Of a DNA stretch of 64,000 nucleotides, positions 55,166 through 64,000 are shown in pieces. Each line of letters opens with the position of its first letter. The first letter of the stretch is position 1. The stretch comes from Planotetraspora silvatica (GTDB lineage: Bacteria; Actinomycetota; Actinomycetes; Streptosporangiales; Streptosporangiaceae): NCBI RefSeq assembly GCF_016863315.1, contig NZ_BOOQ01000051.1, positions 1 to 64,000 on the forward strand, in the 5' to 3' direction. The notes under the pieces are model-generated. The model was not told the DNA's origin. It did no database searches and saw only the letters and a program-made list of their open reading frames with translations. Both the position numbers and the translations under genes were made by a program.

Positions 55166-56260
55166 CTAGCGCTTCTTGCGCTGCTTCCCACCGGGCACGG
55201 TGCCGTTCTGGGAACCCGCGGCGCCGTTCTGGGATCCCGCCGCGACGGGCTCCTTGCCGGTACGGCTCCCGCCCGCGGTCGCCGCGGCGGCCTTGGCGGC
55301 GGAGACCTGCCGGGCCGCGACCCGCCTGGCCAGCGCCTGCCACTGCGGCTCCCGCTCCTTGAGCGTCACCAGGATCGGCGTGGCGACGCACAGCGAGGAG
55401 TAGGTGCCGACGAGCATTCCGACGAACAGGGCCAGCGACAGGTCCTTCAGCGTGCCGGCGCCGAGCAGCGTGGTCCCGATGAACAGGATCGCCGCGACGG
55501 GCAGGATCGCGACGAGCGAGGTGTTCAGCGACCGGATCAGGGTGTGACTGAGGGCGTTGTTCGCCGCCTGGGTGTAGGTCATCTTGGCCGACGTCCCGAT
55601 CTTGCCCGTCACCTCCTTGATCATGTCGAAGACCACGACCGCGTCGTACAGCGAATAGCCGAGGATCGTCAGGAAGCCCAGCATCGTCGCCGGAGTGACC
55701 TCGAAGCCGGACCACGCGTAGATGCCCGCCGTGATCACGAGGTCGTGCACGAGGGCCACGACGGCGGCCAGCGCCATCCGCCACTCGAAGGCGATCGAGA
55801 GATACAGCATGATCAGGCCCATGAAGACCACGAGGCCGATCCACGCCTTCTGGGAGACCTCACCACCCCAGGTCGCTCCGATGACCTGCGAACTGACCTG
55901 GTCCTCCGGCACGCCGAACTGCTTGGCCACCGCCTGCTGGACCTTCGTCACCTCGGCGCCGTCAAGGCTCTCCGTGGTGACCCGCCAGTTCTTGTCGCCG
56001 GCCTGCTGCACGATCACCTGGTGCGGACCGGCGCCCTCGACGCTGTCCCGGACCTGCTCCACGCTCGACCCCGGCGTCCGGGCGAAGTCGAAGACCGACC
56101 CGCCCTTGAACTCGACGCCGAGATTGAGGCCGTGGATGATGAGCCCGACGATCGAGAAGATCAGAAGGAAGGCCGACAGCCCGTACCAGATCCTGCGCTT
56201 GCCGACGAAGTCGATGTTGATGTCGCCTCGGTAGAGGCGACTGATAACACCCGGCATCAC
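55166..56260 (-). CDS. secF: Protein translocase subunit SecF
   Basis: A 364-residue inner-membrane protein that with SecD uses the proton gradient to help export. One transmembrane helix near the N-terminus (WYGLSAFLLIFSIVGLIIHG) is followed by the periplasmic domain with LGVEFKGGSVFDF and then five transmembrane segments including GFLTILGYSLYDAVVVFDMI and TLIRSLNTSLVAILPVAAIL. The tail is basic and Gln/Gly-rich. ATG at 56260 overlaps the secD stop as ATGA. Confidence 0.96.
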   Translation of the reverse strand: MMPGVISRLYRGDINIDFVGKRRIWYGLSAFLLIFSIVGLIIHGLNLGVEFKGGSVFDFARTPGSSVEQVRDSVEGAGPHQVIVQQAGDKNWRVTTESLDGAEVTKVQQAVAKQFGVPEDQVSSQVIGATWGGEVSQKAWIGLVVFMGLIMLYLSIAFEWRMALAAVVALVHDLVITAGIYAWSGFEVTPATMLGFLTILGYSLYDAVVVFDMIKEVTGKIGTSAKMTYTQAANNALSHTLIRSLNTSLVAILPVAAILFIGTTLLGAGTLKDLSLALFVGMLVGTYSSLCVATPILVTLKEREPQWQALARRVAARQVSAAKAAAATAGGSRTGKEPVAAGSQNGAAGSQNGTVPGGKQRKKR

Positions 56261-58014
56261 GCCTCCTGCAGGGTCTGCTCGGCAGGGCTCGTACGGCCCA
56301 TACGCTCCGCGTCGAGTCCGGACAGTTTGTGGCCCTTGGCGAAGAACCGCATCCGGGCTACCAGCGACATCAGCGGTTTCGTGAAGAGGAAGACGACCAC
56401 GATGTCGATCAACGTGGTCAGCCCCATCGCGAACGCGAATCCGGCGACGTCGCCGACCGCGAGGGCGAAGAGCACGATCGCGGCGATGAACATGACCGCG
56501 TCCGCCACCAGGATGGTGCGCCGGGCGCGCCGCCAGGCGACCTCGACGGCTGAGCGCAGAGTGCGGTGACCCTCCTTGATCTCGTCACGTATTCGTTCGA
56601 AGTAGACGATGAACGAGTCCGCCGTGATACCGATCGAGACCACCAAGCCGATGATGTGCGGCAGCGACAGGCGGAATCCCGCATTGTGACTCAGCAGCAC
56701 CACCGTGGAGTAGGTGACCGCCGTGGCCACCCCGAGGCTGGCCACACCGATCAGGCCGAGGCCGCGGTAGTAGAGCAGCAGGTAGAGCACGACCACGAGC
56801 AGTCCGATGCCGCCCGAGATCAGGCCGCCACGCAGCTGGTCCTGTCCCAGCGTCGAGGAGACCGACACGACCTGGCTCTGCTTGAACTTCAGCGGCAGCG
56901 CGCCGTACTTGAGCTGGTCAGCGAGAGCGGTGGAGCTCACCTGGGTGAAGTTGCCGGAGATCCGGGCGCTTCCACCGGGGATCGCCTCTTCGATCGTCGG
57001 GGCCACGATCACGACACCGTCGAGCACGTTCGCCAGCTGGTTGCGCGGCGGCGTGAGAGTGGTGATCCGCCGGGTGATGTCGGCGAACTGCGACGCACCC
57101 TTGGACTTGAACGTGATGTTGACGATCCACTCGCCGGTCGTGGGGTCGGTGCCGGCCTGCGCGCCGCTGACCTCGGTGCCCTGCACGGCCGCCTTGTCCA
57201 GGATGTAGCGCGCCGAGCCGTCGTCGCTGCAGGCGACGATCTGCTTGTTCGGGTCGTCCTGAACGCCCTGGCCCTTGTTCTTGGCGGTGCAGTCGATGTC
57301 GCGGAACTGCGTCAACAGCGCCGGATCGATGCCGCTGGTGTCCTGCCCGGCGAGCGGGTCCTCCGTGGCTCCCGGAGTCGGCACGGGCGGCGTCGGCGTG
57401 GCTTCGGCCTTCGCGCCCGCGTCGCCCTTCGCCTTGCCGTCGCCCTTCGCTCCGCCCTTGGCGTCCGCGGGGGCGGATGGCGAGGGCGCGGCGAGCGCCG
57501 AGGACAGTGCCCGGCCCGCCGGCGTCCCGCTCGCGTTGGGAGTGGGCGTCGATCCGCCGCTCGGCGTGGCGCTCGGAGCGCCCGAGCCGCTGGGCGTCGC
57601 AGCCGCCGTCGGCATCTGAACCGGCTGGTTCGTCGACGGCCCGTACGCGAGCACCTGGCGCATCCGCAGCTCGGCGGTCGTGGACACGAGCCCGAGCGCC
57701 TCTCGCTGGCCGACTCCCGGGATCTGGATCACGATGTTGTCGTTCGCCCTCGCGACCTGGGCATCGGCGATGCCGTTGCCGTTCACGCGCGCCCGGATGA
57801 TGTTGACGGCCTGGTCGATGCTCTCCGATGGTGGCGGCTTCCCGTCGAGGGTCACCGGTGAAAGCGTCACCGTGGTCCCACCGGCCAGGTCGAGGCCGAA
57901 TTTGGGGACGAACGCCTTCTGTAGGGCGATCGTCGCGCCCATGGCGAGAATGATCGCCAGAAGTACCAGGAGCGTGCGTCCCGGCTTGATCTGGCTACTG
58001 GTCGGTGGGGCCAC
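56257..58014 (-). CDS. secD: Protein translocase subunit SecD
   Basis: A 585-residue partner of SecF. The first transmembrane helix (TLLVLLAIILAMGATIALQK) is followed by FGLDLAGGTTVTLSPVTLDG, the periplasmic P1 head, and five C-terminal transmembrane segments with GLVVSIGITADSFIVYFERI. About 90 residues in the P1 region (roughly 120-215) are low-complexity Ala/Pro/Ser/Thr/Lys/Gly, absent from classical SecD and making it longer than usual. yajC lies upstream 42 bp away. Confidence 0.96.
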   Translation of the reverse strand: MAPPTSSQIKPGRTLLVLLAIILAMGATIALQKAFVPKFGLDLAGGTTVTLSPVTLDGKPPPSESIDQAVNIIRARVNGNGIADAQVARANDNIVIQIPGVGQREALGLVSTTAELRMRQVLAYGPSTNQPVQMPTAAATPSGSGAPSATPSGGSTPTPNASGTPAGRALSSALAAPSPSAPADAKGGAKGDGKAKGDAGAKAEATPTPPVPTPGATEDPLAGQDTSGIDPALLTQFRDIDCTAKNKGQGVQDDPNKQIVACSDDGSARYILDKAAVQGTEVSGAQAGTDPTTGEWIVNITFKSKGASQFADITRRITTLTPPRNQLANVLDGVVIVAPTIEEAIPGGSARISGNFTQVSSTALADQLKYGALPLKFKQSQVVSVSSTLGQDQLRGGLISGGIGLLVVVLYLLLYYRGLGLIGVASLGVATAVTYSTVVLLSHNAGFRLSLPHIIGLVVSIGITADSFIVYFERIRDEIKEGHRTLRSAVEVAWRRARRTILVADAVMFIAAIVLFALAVGDVAGFAFAMGLTTLIDIVVVFLFTKPLMSLVARMRFFAKGHKLSGLDAERMGRTSPAEQTLQEA

Positions 58015-58056
58015 TGGTGGTCAGTTCTTTCGTCAAAGGGTGTGCGATCAGCCTAC

Positions 58057-58416
58057 TCAGGACTGCTTGCTACTCGAGTCATCGCCGTCCGTCGTCGTGT
58101 CGGGGGTGTCGACGACGGTCGAGTCGGCCTCCTCATCAGAGGTTCCCTCCGCGGGCGTGACCACACGGCCGATCGCCGCCTTGACCCACCGGGTCTCGAT
58201 TCCGGGTGCGACCTCCAGGATGACGTCGTCGTCATCAATCGCCGACACGGTGCCGAACAGCCCGGTCGTCGTCATGACTCGGGCGCCGGGAGCCAGGTTG
58301 TTCTGCATCTGTACCTGCTCCTGCTGCCGCTTTCGCTGCGGACGGATCAAGAGGAAGTAGAAGACCACTACCAGCAAGATCAGCGGCAGGAACGTCCCAA
58401 GCGGGTTGCTACCCAC
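58057..58416 (-). CDS. yajC: YajC, SecDF-associated membrane protein
   Basis: A 119-residue protein with one transmembrane helix (FLPLILLVVVFYFLLIRPQR), the basic RPQRKRQQEQVQMQNNLAPG family signature, and VMTTTGLFGTVSAIDDDDVI. The acidic, Ser/Thr/Asp-rich C-terminal tail is longer than in proteobacteria. GTG start at 58416. It heads the yajC-secD-secF operon. Confidence 0.95.
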   Translation of the reverse strand: MGSNPLGTFLPLILLVVVFYFLLIRPQRKRQQEQVQMQNNLAPGARVMTTTGLFGTVSAIDDDDVILEVAPGIETRWVKAAIGRVVTPAEGTSDEEADSTVVDTPDTTTDGDDSSSKQS

Positions 58417-58722
58417 GGGGCCACCCTTCCTTACGTGATTAACCGGCTGACGCCGGAGGTTTGATGCGCATTGCCACGTGGCCGCCGCGACGCTACACGG
58501 GTCGGCGTAAGCGGCCAGTCAAGCCACGCAGTGTATGCGAGCCGTTCTTGACCCGGCAACGAGCACACGTTCTGGCACGCGGGAAAGTTCCTGTTTCATA
58601 GCCTTCGAAACCGATTTGTGATCCCACAAGGCTCATGCATCACAGATGTGCGACTTTTCCTGGGACTTTTCCCTTTCATTTCCTTCCCTGTACGGCACGC
58701 GTCACCCCGCCCGCATGATCGT
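58417..58722. other. Intergenic region, 306 bp, with a possible yajC promoter
   Basis: It lies between ruvB (stop 58723) and yajC (start 58416), both minus strand. A minus-strand promoter TTGCCG, 18 nt, TACACT is possible around 58533-58562. Bases 58560-58690 are unusually A/T-rich for this genome, with CTTTTCCCTTTCATTTCC-type pyrimidine runs. No RNA gene or ORF was recognised. Confidence 0.35.
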
Positions 58723-59772
58723 CTACGCCTCGTCGAACAGACCTGGCAGAACGGAGGCGCCGAATGCGTCAGGAGGAGGAGTCAGACCGAGATGAGCCCA
58801 GGCTGACGCCGTCGCGACCCGGCCGCGCGGAGTGCGGGCGATGAGGCCCTGCCGTACGAGGAACGGCTCGGCCACGACCTCCACGGTCTCCGGCTCCTCC
58901 CCCACCGCCACGGCGAGGGTGGACAGGCCCACCGGGCCGCCCCCGAACTTTCTGAGCAGGACGCCGAGAACCGCCCGGTCGAGCCGGTCCAGCCCTTCGG
59001 CATCGACCTCGTAAAGATTCAGCGCGGCCGAGGCGATCTCTCTGGTGATCACGCCCTCGGCACGGACCTCCGAGAAGTCTCTGACCCTCCTGAGCAGCCG
59101 GTTCGCGATTCGCGGCGTGCCGCGAGAACGCCGGGCGATCTCATGGGCGCCCTCGTCCGGGAGGTCCACGGAGAGCAGGCGTGCGGAGCGGTTCAGGACC
59201 TGCTCCAGCTCGCTCGCGTGGTAGAAGTCCATGTGCGCGGTGAACCCGAACCTGTCGCGCAGCGGGGCGGGCAACAGGCCCGCGCGGGTCGTCGCCCCCA
59301 CGAGCGTGAACGGCGCGATGTCCAGCGGGATCGACGTCGCCCCCGGACCCTTGCCGACGATGATGTCGACCCGGAAGTCCTCCATGGCGAGGTAGAGCAT
59401 CTCCTCCGCCGGTCGGGCCATCCGGTGGATCTCGTCGATGAACAGCACCTCGCCCTCCGACAGGGTCGAGAGGATCGCGGCGAGATCGCCCGCCCGCTCG
59501 AGCGCGGGACCGGAGGTCACCCGGAGCGGCGCGCCGAGTTCCGCCGCGATGATCATCGCGAGCGTGGTCTTCCCGAGGCCGGGGCCGCCGCTCATCAGCA
59601 CGTGGTCGGGCGGCCGGTTCCGGCGAAGGGCGCTTTCCAGCACGAGCGACAGCTGCTCGCGGACCCGTGCCTGGCCGATGAACTCGTCGAGACGTTTCGG
59701 CCGTAGCGCGGCCTCTATCGTCTGCTCGTCGTTCTCCGGCTCGGGCGACACGAGATCACGTTCGAGGCTCAT
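58723..59772 (-). CDS. ruvB: Holliday junction helicase RuvB
   Basis: A 349-residue AAA+ motor that drives branch migration with RuvA. Walker A is [12 protein letters not shown], Walker B is LFIDEIHRM, and [14 protein letters not shown] is at the N-terminus. [20 protein letters not shown] and [16 protein letters not shown] are family blocks; the winged-helix C-terminus follows. Length is normal. Only 33 bp separate it from ruvA upstream. Confidence 0.97.
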   Translation of the reverse strand: MSLERDLVSPEPENDEQTIEAALRPKRLDEFIGQARVREQLSLVLESALRRNRPPDHVLMSGGPGLGKTTLAMIIAAELGAPLRVTSGPALERAGDLAAILSTLSEGEVLFIDEIHRMARPAEEMLYLAMEDFRVDIIVGKGPGATSIPLDIAPFTLVGATTRAGLLPAPLRDRFGFTAHMDFYHASELEQVLNRSARLLSVDLPDEGAHEIARRSRGTPRIANRLLRRVRDFSEVRAEGVITREIASAALNLYEVDAEGLDRLDRAVLGVLLRKFGGGPVGLSTLAVAVGEEPETVEVVAEPFLVRQGLIARTPRGRVATASAWAHLGLTPPPDAFGASVLPGLFDEA

Positions 59773-59805
59773 GCACGCTCCCGGTCCGTGTCCGCATGGT
59801 GGGCC

Positions 59806-60426
59806 TCATCGAACGCTCAGCGCGCGGAGTGCCGCCTTGAGCAGGGCCGCGACCTGGGGCGAGCGGCCCGCCGCGACCTCCGCGTCCGCTTCCGCGCCGA
59901 CGACGGCGACCGCCTCGTCGGCGTCCTTCGCGGAGTAGCCGAGCCCGACCAGGCCGGAGTGGACCTGCTCGCGCCAGGCAGGGGGCTTGGCCTTGCCGTT
60001 CAGAGCTGCGTTGACGGCCTCCTCGGGGGTGCCGAGCTTGTCCTTCAACTCGAGCACGATGCGCTGGGCGCCCTTCTGCCCGATGCCGGGGACCATCGTG
60101 AGCGCCTTGAGGTCGGCGCCGGCCACGGCGACGCGCAGCGCGTTCGGCGTGTGGACCGCCAGCATCGCGAGGGCGATGCGCGGCCCCACGCCGCTGGCCG
60201 TCTGCAGCAGCTCGAACACGACCCGCTCGTCCTCCGCGGCGAAGCCGTACAGCGTGAGCGACTCCTCCCGCACGACGAGCGCGGTCGCGAGCCGGGCGGG
60301 CTCGCCCACGCGCAACGAGGCGAGCGTGCCGGGCGTGCAGTGCACCAGGATGCCCACCCCGCCGACCTCGATCACGGCGGCGTCCGGCGCGATGGCGGTC
60401 ACCTCACCCGCCACGGATGCGATCAT
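59806..60426 (-). CDS. ruvA: Holliday junction DNA-binding protein RuvA
   Basis: A 206-residue protein that binds four-way junctions and loads RuvB. It starts MIASVAGEVTAI with the OB domain (VEVGGVGILVHC as VIEVGGVGILVH), then helix-hairpin-helix segments (LQTASGVGPRIALAML and LTMVPGIGQKGAQRIVLELK), and a C-terminal three-helix domain. It lies 196 bp downstream of ruvC and upstream of ruvB. Confidence 0.96.
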   Translation of the reverse strand: MIASVAGEVTAIAPDAAVIEVGGVGILVHCTPGTLASLRVGEPARLATALVVREESLTLYGFAAEDERVVFELLQTASGVGPRIALAMLAVHTPNALRVAVAGADLKALTMVPGIGQKGAQRIVLELKDKLGTPEEAVNAALNGKAKPPAWREQVHSGLVGLGYSAKDADEAVAVVGAEADAEVAAGRSPQVAALLKAALRALSVR

Positions 60427-60622
60427 TGGCCCGTCCCTTTCCCACCCCGGGCGGAACGGCCGTGACGCCGTCCCGCGGGCCCGCCGGCGTGAGCGTCATG
60501 GCCGGTCCTGAGACCCTGCCACGATCCCCGTCGCGGGACTTTCGGCCGCCCGCGCCCGCGTGCCGAGCCCAGTCCTATCAGAGCCCGCAGACAGAGTGCC
60601 GCCCCCATCGCGGATCGGACGG

Positions 60623-61228
60623 TCACCGGCCCGTCCGGTCGTCCGTACGGCCGGCCGCGGGCGAATGCCGATACCCCGCGGCCATCGCGGCCGAGGCGCC
60701 GCCACGCGACCGGGCGAGAGCCTCGGCCAGCCGGTTCTGGACGCCTCCCCGCCACACGTGGCAGATGGCCAGCGCGAGGGCGTCGGCGGCGTCGGCGGGC
60801 TTCGGCATCGCGTCGAGCCGCAGAAGCCGGGTCACCATCGTGCCCACCTGCTTCTTGTCGGCGTTGCCGTTCCCCGTGATGGAGGCCTTGACCTCGCTGG
60901 GGGTGTGCAGGGCGACCGGCAGTCCCCTGCGGGCGGCGCACACGATGGCGACGGCGGAGGCCTGAGCGGTTCCCATGACGGTGCGGACGTTGTGCTGGGC
61001 GAACACCCTCTCGACGGCCACCGCGTCGGGCTTGACCTCGTCGAGCCATCGCTCGATCTCGGCCTCGATCACCACGAGGCGGGAGCCGATGTCGTCCTCG
61101 GGCGGAGTGCGCACGACTCCCACCGCGACGAGATTGAGAGGCGCTCCGGGGCGGCCCTCGACGGCGCCGATGCCGCATCGCGTCAGCCCGGGGTCGACCC
61201 CCAGCACTCGCAACTCGGGCATCCGCAC
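60623..61228 (-). CDS. ruvC: Crossover junction endodeoxyribonuclease RuvC
   Basis: A 201-residue resolvase that cuts Holliday junctions. The first catalytic aspartate is in [13 protein letters not shown], the glutamate in [16 protein letters not shown] and the C-terminal aspartates in [17 protein letters not shown] at 61228 is favoured by GGGAGG with 7-nt spacing over ATG 61222. The tail after the conserved core ([15 protein letters not shown]) is longer than usual. Confidence 0.96.
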   Translation of the reverse strand: MRMPELRVLGVDPGLTRCGIGAVEGRPGAPLNLVAVGVVRTPPEDDIGSRLVVIEAEIERWLDEVKPDAVAVERVFAQHNVRTVMGTAQASAVAIVCAARRGLPVALHTPSEVKASITGNGNADKKQVGTMVTRLLRLDAMPKPADAADALALAICHVWRGGVQNRLAEALARSRGGASAAMAAGYRHSPAAGRTDDRTGR

Positions 61229-61327
61229 CGGCAGGCCTCCCTGGTCCGCTCGCCCAGCGGCATCCGGGAACCGCCGAACATCTGTTCGGCCCCGAACTCT
61301 ACCGTGATCGGCTCTTCTTCGCTCGCG

Positions 61328-62503
61328 TCAGAAGTAATCGATCATGTACGCGGCGCAGTTGAAGGCGGCGTCCAGCAGGTCGTCGGCCTCGGGAGATCCG
61401 CCGGCGAGCCGTCCCGTACGCCGGAGAGTGGACGTGGGGACTCCGGCGAACAGTGCCGACAGGCCGCCGATCGCGAATCGGGGCGACCGCCCCGGCTCGG
61501 TGGCGGCCCCGGCGGAAGCCGTACCGGATCCGGAGGCGACCTCCAGGCGCCAGGTGCCCGAGTTGGCGGCCCGCTGCGGGTCGTCGACCTCGATCACCAT
61601 GTCGAGGGACACCCCGGCGGGGAAGCCGCGCTGTCCGACGGCGGCGGGCAGATCGATCAGGCGGTACATCCAGCGCGTCTGCCTGACCTCGTCCGACTGC
61701 CGCTCGCGGAGCATCCACAGAACCGGGTCGTGGGGCTCGACGCTGGCCTTGACCGACGTGGCGATCGACGAGGCGGTGCCGACGAGCGACCACAGCGCGC
61801 GTGCCGTGGCCTCGGAGCCGGCGACGAGGTTGTCGACCTCGATGTCCCCGGAGTCCCAGCGGTAGATCACGTAGCCGTCGTCGGCCAGGTAGCAGAAGTC
61901 GTCATCGTCGTCGAGCCACAGGCGCCATGTGGGCTCATCCCAGCCGAGCGGGCCGCTGGCGCGGGTGGAGGCGTAGACGCGCTCCAGCACCGCCATCAGC
62001 TCCGGCGCGTCGTCCGGGCCCATACGGCGCAGCTTCACGGCTCTGGAAGCGCCGTCGCCCATGCCCCGCAGCGCCTCAGTGGGCAGGACGGCCGTCAACT
62101 GCGCCCCCGCGTGCTCCCAGCCCAGGCTCCGGTAGAGCGGCGTGGTGGCCGGATAGAGCGCGGACGTGACGTGCCCGAGTTCGCCGCACCGGTCGATCAC
62201 AGCCGACATGAGCATGTGGCCCACGCCGCGTCCGCGGTCCTCCGGCGCGACGGTCACCCCGGCGATGCCCCCCATGGACAGCGCCCGCCCGTGCCACCAC
62301 TGGGTGAAGCGGTTGATCCGTGCCGTGCCGGTCAGCCGGGAGCCTTCGAAGGAGCCCAGGTAGGACCCTTCGGGCAGGATCTCGAAGCGTTTGCGCCACG
62401 TCTCCACGTCTCCCGGGGAGAGCGGGCCGAAAGCACGCTTGCGGTTGTCGAGCACGGCGTCGAGATCATCGGCCGTCAGGTCGCGAATGTCCACAAACGA
62501 CAA
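61328..62503 (-). CDS. Eis-like GNAT acetyltransferase
   Basis: A 391-residue protein of the enhanced intracellular survival (Eis) type. The first GNAT domain has the acetyl-CoA loop GVTVAPEDRGRGVGHMLM, a second diverged GNAT domain follows, and the C-terminal sterol-carrier-like domain ends MIDYF. In Eis the C-terminal carboxylate acts as the catalytic base, and a terminal Phe as here is the typical end. Known enzymes acetylate aminoglycosides or proteins; substrate here is unknown. The upstream context (ruvC, yebC, pdxT) is conserved housekeeping, so this gene is an addition. Confidence 0.88.
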   Translation of the reverse strand: MSFVDIRDLTADDLDAVLDNRKRAFGPLSPGDVETWRKRFEILPEGSYLGSFEGSRLTGTARINRFTQWWHGRALSMGGIAGVTVAPEDRGRGVGHMLMSAVIDRCGELGHVTSALYPATTPLYRSLGWEHAGAQLTAVLPTEALRGMGDGASRAVKLRRMGPDDAPELMAVLERVYASTRASGPLGWDEPTWRLWLDDDDDFCYLADDGYVIYRWDSGDIEVDNLVAGSEATARALWSLVGTASSIATSVKASVEPHDPVLWMLRERQSDEVRQTRWMYRLIDLPAAVGQRGFPAGVSLDMVIEVDDPQRAANSGTWRLEVASGSGTASAGAATEPGRSPRFAIGGLSALFAGVPTSTLRRTGRLAGGSPEADDLLDAAFNCAAYMIDYF

Positions 62504-62549
62504 AGCTAAGCCGCCCGCAGTCGCAGACGCGACCCTTTTTCGCCCGGCG

Positions 62550-63305
62550 CTAGTCCTCTTCGAGCTTCTCCATGACCTCGTCGCTGACGTCGAAGTTGCC
62601 CCAGACGTTCTGGACGTCGTCGCTGTCCTCGAGCGCGTCGATGAGGCGGAAGACCTTGCGGGCGCCCTCCTCGTCGAGCGGGACGTTCATCGTGGCCATG
62701 AAGCTCGCCTCGGCCGACTCGTAGTCGATCCCGGCCTCCTGCAGGGCCTTGCGGACCGGGATGAGGTCGGTCGCCTCGGAGACGACCTCGAAGTTCTCGC
62801 CGAGGTCGTTGACCTCCTCCGCCCCCGCGTCCAGGACGGCCATGAGCACGTCGTCCTCGGTGAGCGAGGCTCGCGGGACGATCACGACGCCCTTGCGGTT
62901 GAACATGTACGAGACCGAGCCGGGGTCGGCGAGAGAGCCGCCGTTGCGGGTCAGAGCGACCCTGACCTCTGACGCCGCGCGGTTGCGGTTGTCGGTCAGG
63001 CACTCGATCAGGATGGCGACGCCGCCGGGGGCGTAGCCCTCGTACATGATGGTCTGCCAGTCGGCGCCGCCCGCCTCGAGACCGCCGCCGCGCTTACGCG
63101 CGCGTTCGATGTTGTCGATGGGGACGGAGTTCTTCCGCGCCTTGGTGATCGCGTCGTACAGCGTCGGGTTGCCGTCCGGATCGGGACCGCCGGTCCTGGC
63201 CGCGACCTCGATGTTCTTGATGAGCTTGGCGAAAAGCTTGCCGCGCTTGGAGTCGAGCGCCGCCTTCTTGTGCTTCGTCGTCGCCCATTTGGAGTGGCCG
63301 GACAT
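62550..63305 (-). CDS. YebC/PmpR family DNA-binding regulator
   Basis: A 251-residue protein with the diagnostic start [20 protein letters not shown] and the block [17 protein letters not shown], then [20 protein letters not shown] and [12 protein letters not shown]. YebC proteins act as regulators and, in recent work, help ribosomes at proline stretches (TACO1). The order ruvC-yebC-pdxT is standard. Confidence 0.95.
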   Translation of the reverse strand: MSGHSKWATTKHKKAALDSKRGKLFAKLIKNIEVAARTGGPDPDGNPTLYDAITKARKNSVPIDNIERARKRGGGLEAGGADWQTIMYEGYAPGGVAILIECLTDNRNRAASEVRVALTRNGGSLADPGSVSYMFNRKGVVIVPRASLTEDDVLMAVLDAGAEEVNDLGENFEVVSEATDLIPVRKALQEAGIDYESAEASFMATMNVPLDEEGARKVFRLIDALEDSDDVQNVWGNFDVSDEVMEKLEED

Positions 63306-63308
63306 CGC

Positions 63309-63920
63309 CTAGAACTCCCTCACCATTTCGACAAAATACGAATGAACCCGCGCATCTCCGGTCAGCTCCGGATGGAAGGATGTCGCGAGCAGAGGCCCCT
63401 GTCGGACCGCGACGATCCTATCCCCAGGATCGCTCACCGTATCCTCTCGTCGAGCGCGACCCAGCACGTCGACCTCCGGGCCGACGGACTCGACCCAGGG
63501 CGCGCGGATGAACACGGCCCTCATCAGCCCCCGCGAGGCGAAGTCGAGATCGGCCTCGAAGGAGTCGATCTGACGGCCGAACGCGTTGCGGCGGACGACC
63601 ATGTCGATGCCGCCGAGCGTCTGCTGTCCCTCGATCCCGCCCTCGATGCGGTCGGCCAGCATGATCATGCCGGCGCAGGAGCCGTAGGCGGGCATGCCCT
63701 CCTTGATCCGCATCCGGAGCGGCTCGAGCAGCTCGAACGCGGTCGCGAGCTTCCACATCGTGGTGGACTCTCCACCTGGGATGACCAGCGCGTCCACCGC
63801 GTCGAGCTCTTCCTGGCGGCGAACGGGCATCGCGCCGGCGCCCGACGATTCCAGGGCGCGAACGTGCTCGCGCACGTCGCCCTGGAGGGCGAGCACACCG
63901 ATCTTCGGCGCAGAGGTCAC
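63309..63920 (-). CDS. pdxT: Pyridoxal 5'-phosphate synthase glutaminase subunit PdxT
   Basis: A 203-residue glutaminase that supplies ammonia to PdxS for PLP synthesis. [20 protein letters not shown], the PGGESTTM block and the catalytic Cys82 in YGSCAGM are present, with His in [10 protein letters not shown] at 63920 follows AAGGGAA. It is 3 bp from yebC. The synthase partner pdxS is not in the remaining 80 bp. Confidence 0.95.
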   Translation of the reverse strand: MTSAPKIGVLALQGDVREHVRALESSGAGAMPVRRQEELDAVDALVIPGGESTTMWKLATAFELLEPLRMRIKEGMPAYGSCAGMIMLADRIEGGIEGQQTLGGIDMVVRRNAFGRQIDSFEADLDFASRGLMRAVFIRAPWVESVGPEVDVLGRARREDTVSDPGDRIVAVRQGPLLATSFHPELTGDARVHSYFVEMVREF

Positions 63921-64000
63921 GGCATTCCCTTCATCTGGTGGCCGATTCAGCGTATGACCATGCGGGGCGACGGCCCAAACCGGCGGCGGGCGCGGATGGT
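63921..64000. other. Right edge, 80 bp, no gene recognised
   Basis: This contains the pdxT upstream region. No end of pdxS or other gene was recognised, though a pdxT promoter may lie here (TTGGGC with CATACG on the minus strand is the best candidate and weak). Confidence 0.35.

Noticed and set aside
63921-64000. 3' end of pdxS at the right edge
   Set aside because: The 80 bases do not read as the conserved PdxS C-terminus in any minus-strand frame.

Overview
This window is high-GC DNA (roughly 70% by eye, with third codon positions almost all G/C) carrying a typical actinobacterial gene content. Gene orders such as argCJBDFR-argGH, ruvCAB-yajC-secDF-apt-relA, alaS-ruvX-mltG-aroE and infC-rpmI-rplT, together with many GTG starts, ATGA/GTGA stop-start overlaps and DUF families common in actinomycetes, point to a filamentous actinobacterium. 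The order Streptosporangiales is my best guess; it was not tested by any search.

Layout. 1-500: two good tandem promoters on the minus strand read off the left edge and look like an rRNA-operon promoter region, followed by the tyrS terminator. 502-11600: a long minus-strand arginine block, read argC-argJ-argB-argD-argF-argR, then argG-argH, then a DNA glycosylase and tyrS. A pair of ARG-box-like sites overlaps a promoter upstream of argC. 11690-27530: an accessory stretch with an acyl-CoA ligase, a nucleotidyltransferase-like protein, a small NTF2-fold protein, an MFS exporter, a DUF4232 lipoprotein with a coupled 41-residue ORF, a divergent hemerythrin/TetR pair, a membrane Ser/Thr kinase, a DGPF protein with its ECF sigma factor, a lipoprotein, and a secreted penicillin-acylase-like enzyme. 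28000-42800: housekeeping genes on the minus strand (pheST, a histidine kinase, an rRNA methyltransferase, infC-rpmI-rplT, aroE, two mltG copies, ruvX, alaS). 42800-64000: rarA, aspS, hisS, a peptidyl-prolyl isomerase, a DUF349 protein, rel, apt, secF-secD-yajC, ruvB-ruvA-ruvC, an Eis-like acetyltransferase, the YebC regulator and pdxT.

The most unusual signal is a family of intergenic arrays with an exact 53-bp period. Each unit begins CGTGATCATGCAC, has TTCG at positions 17-20 and a weaker GACC(A/T)G-like block near position 35. Three arrays (27546-27952, 44758-45164, 51310-51917) are palindromic: units on the left point right, units on the right point left, and they meet at a central hairpin or spacer. 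A fourth, one-sided array (5491-5609) sits between argR and argG and ends at the argG ribosome binding site. All start within about 60 nt of a stop codon. They are not CRISPRs: the 'spacers' are homologous, the two arms mirror each other, and there are no cas genes. I know of no described element with this architecture; it is the best candidate here for a new system, perhaps 3'-end/terminator structures or a phased protein-binding platform.

Other notable points: infC appears to start at AUC behind an attenuator-like hairpin, two mltG paralogues lie in tandem, and several short tandem repeats lie at gene borders.
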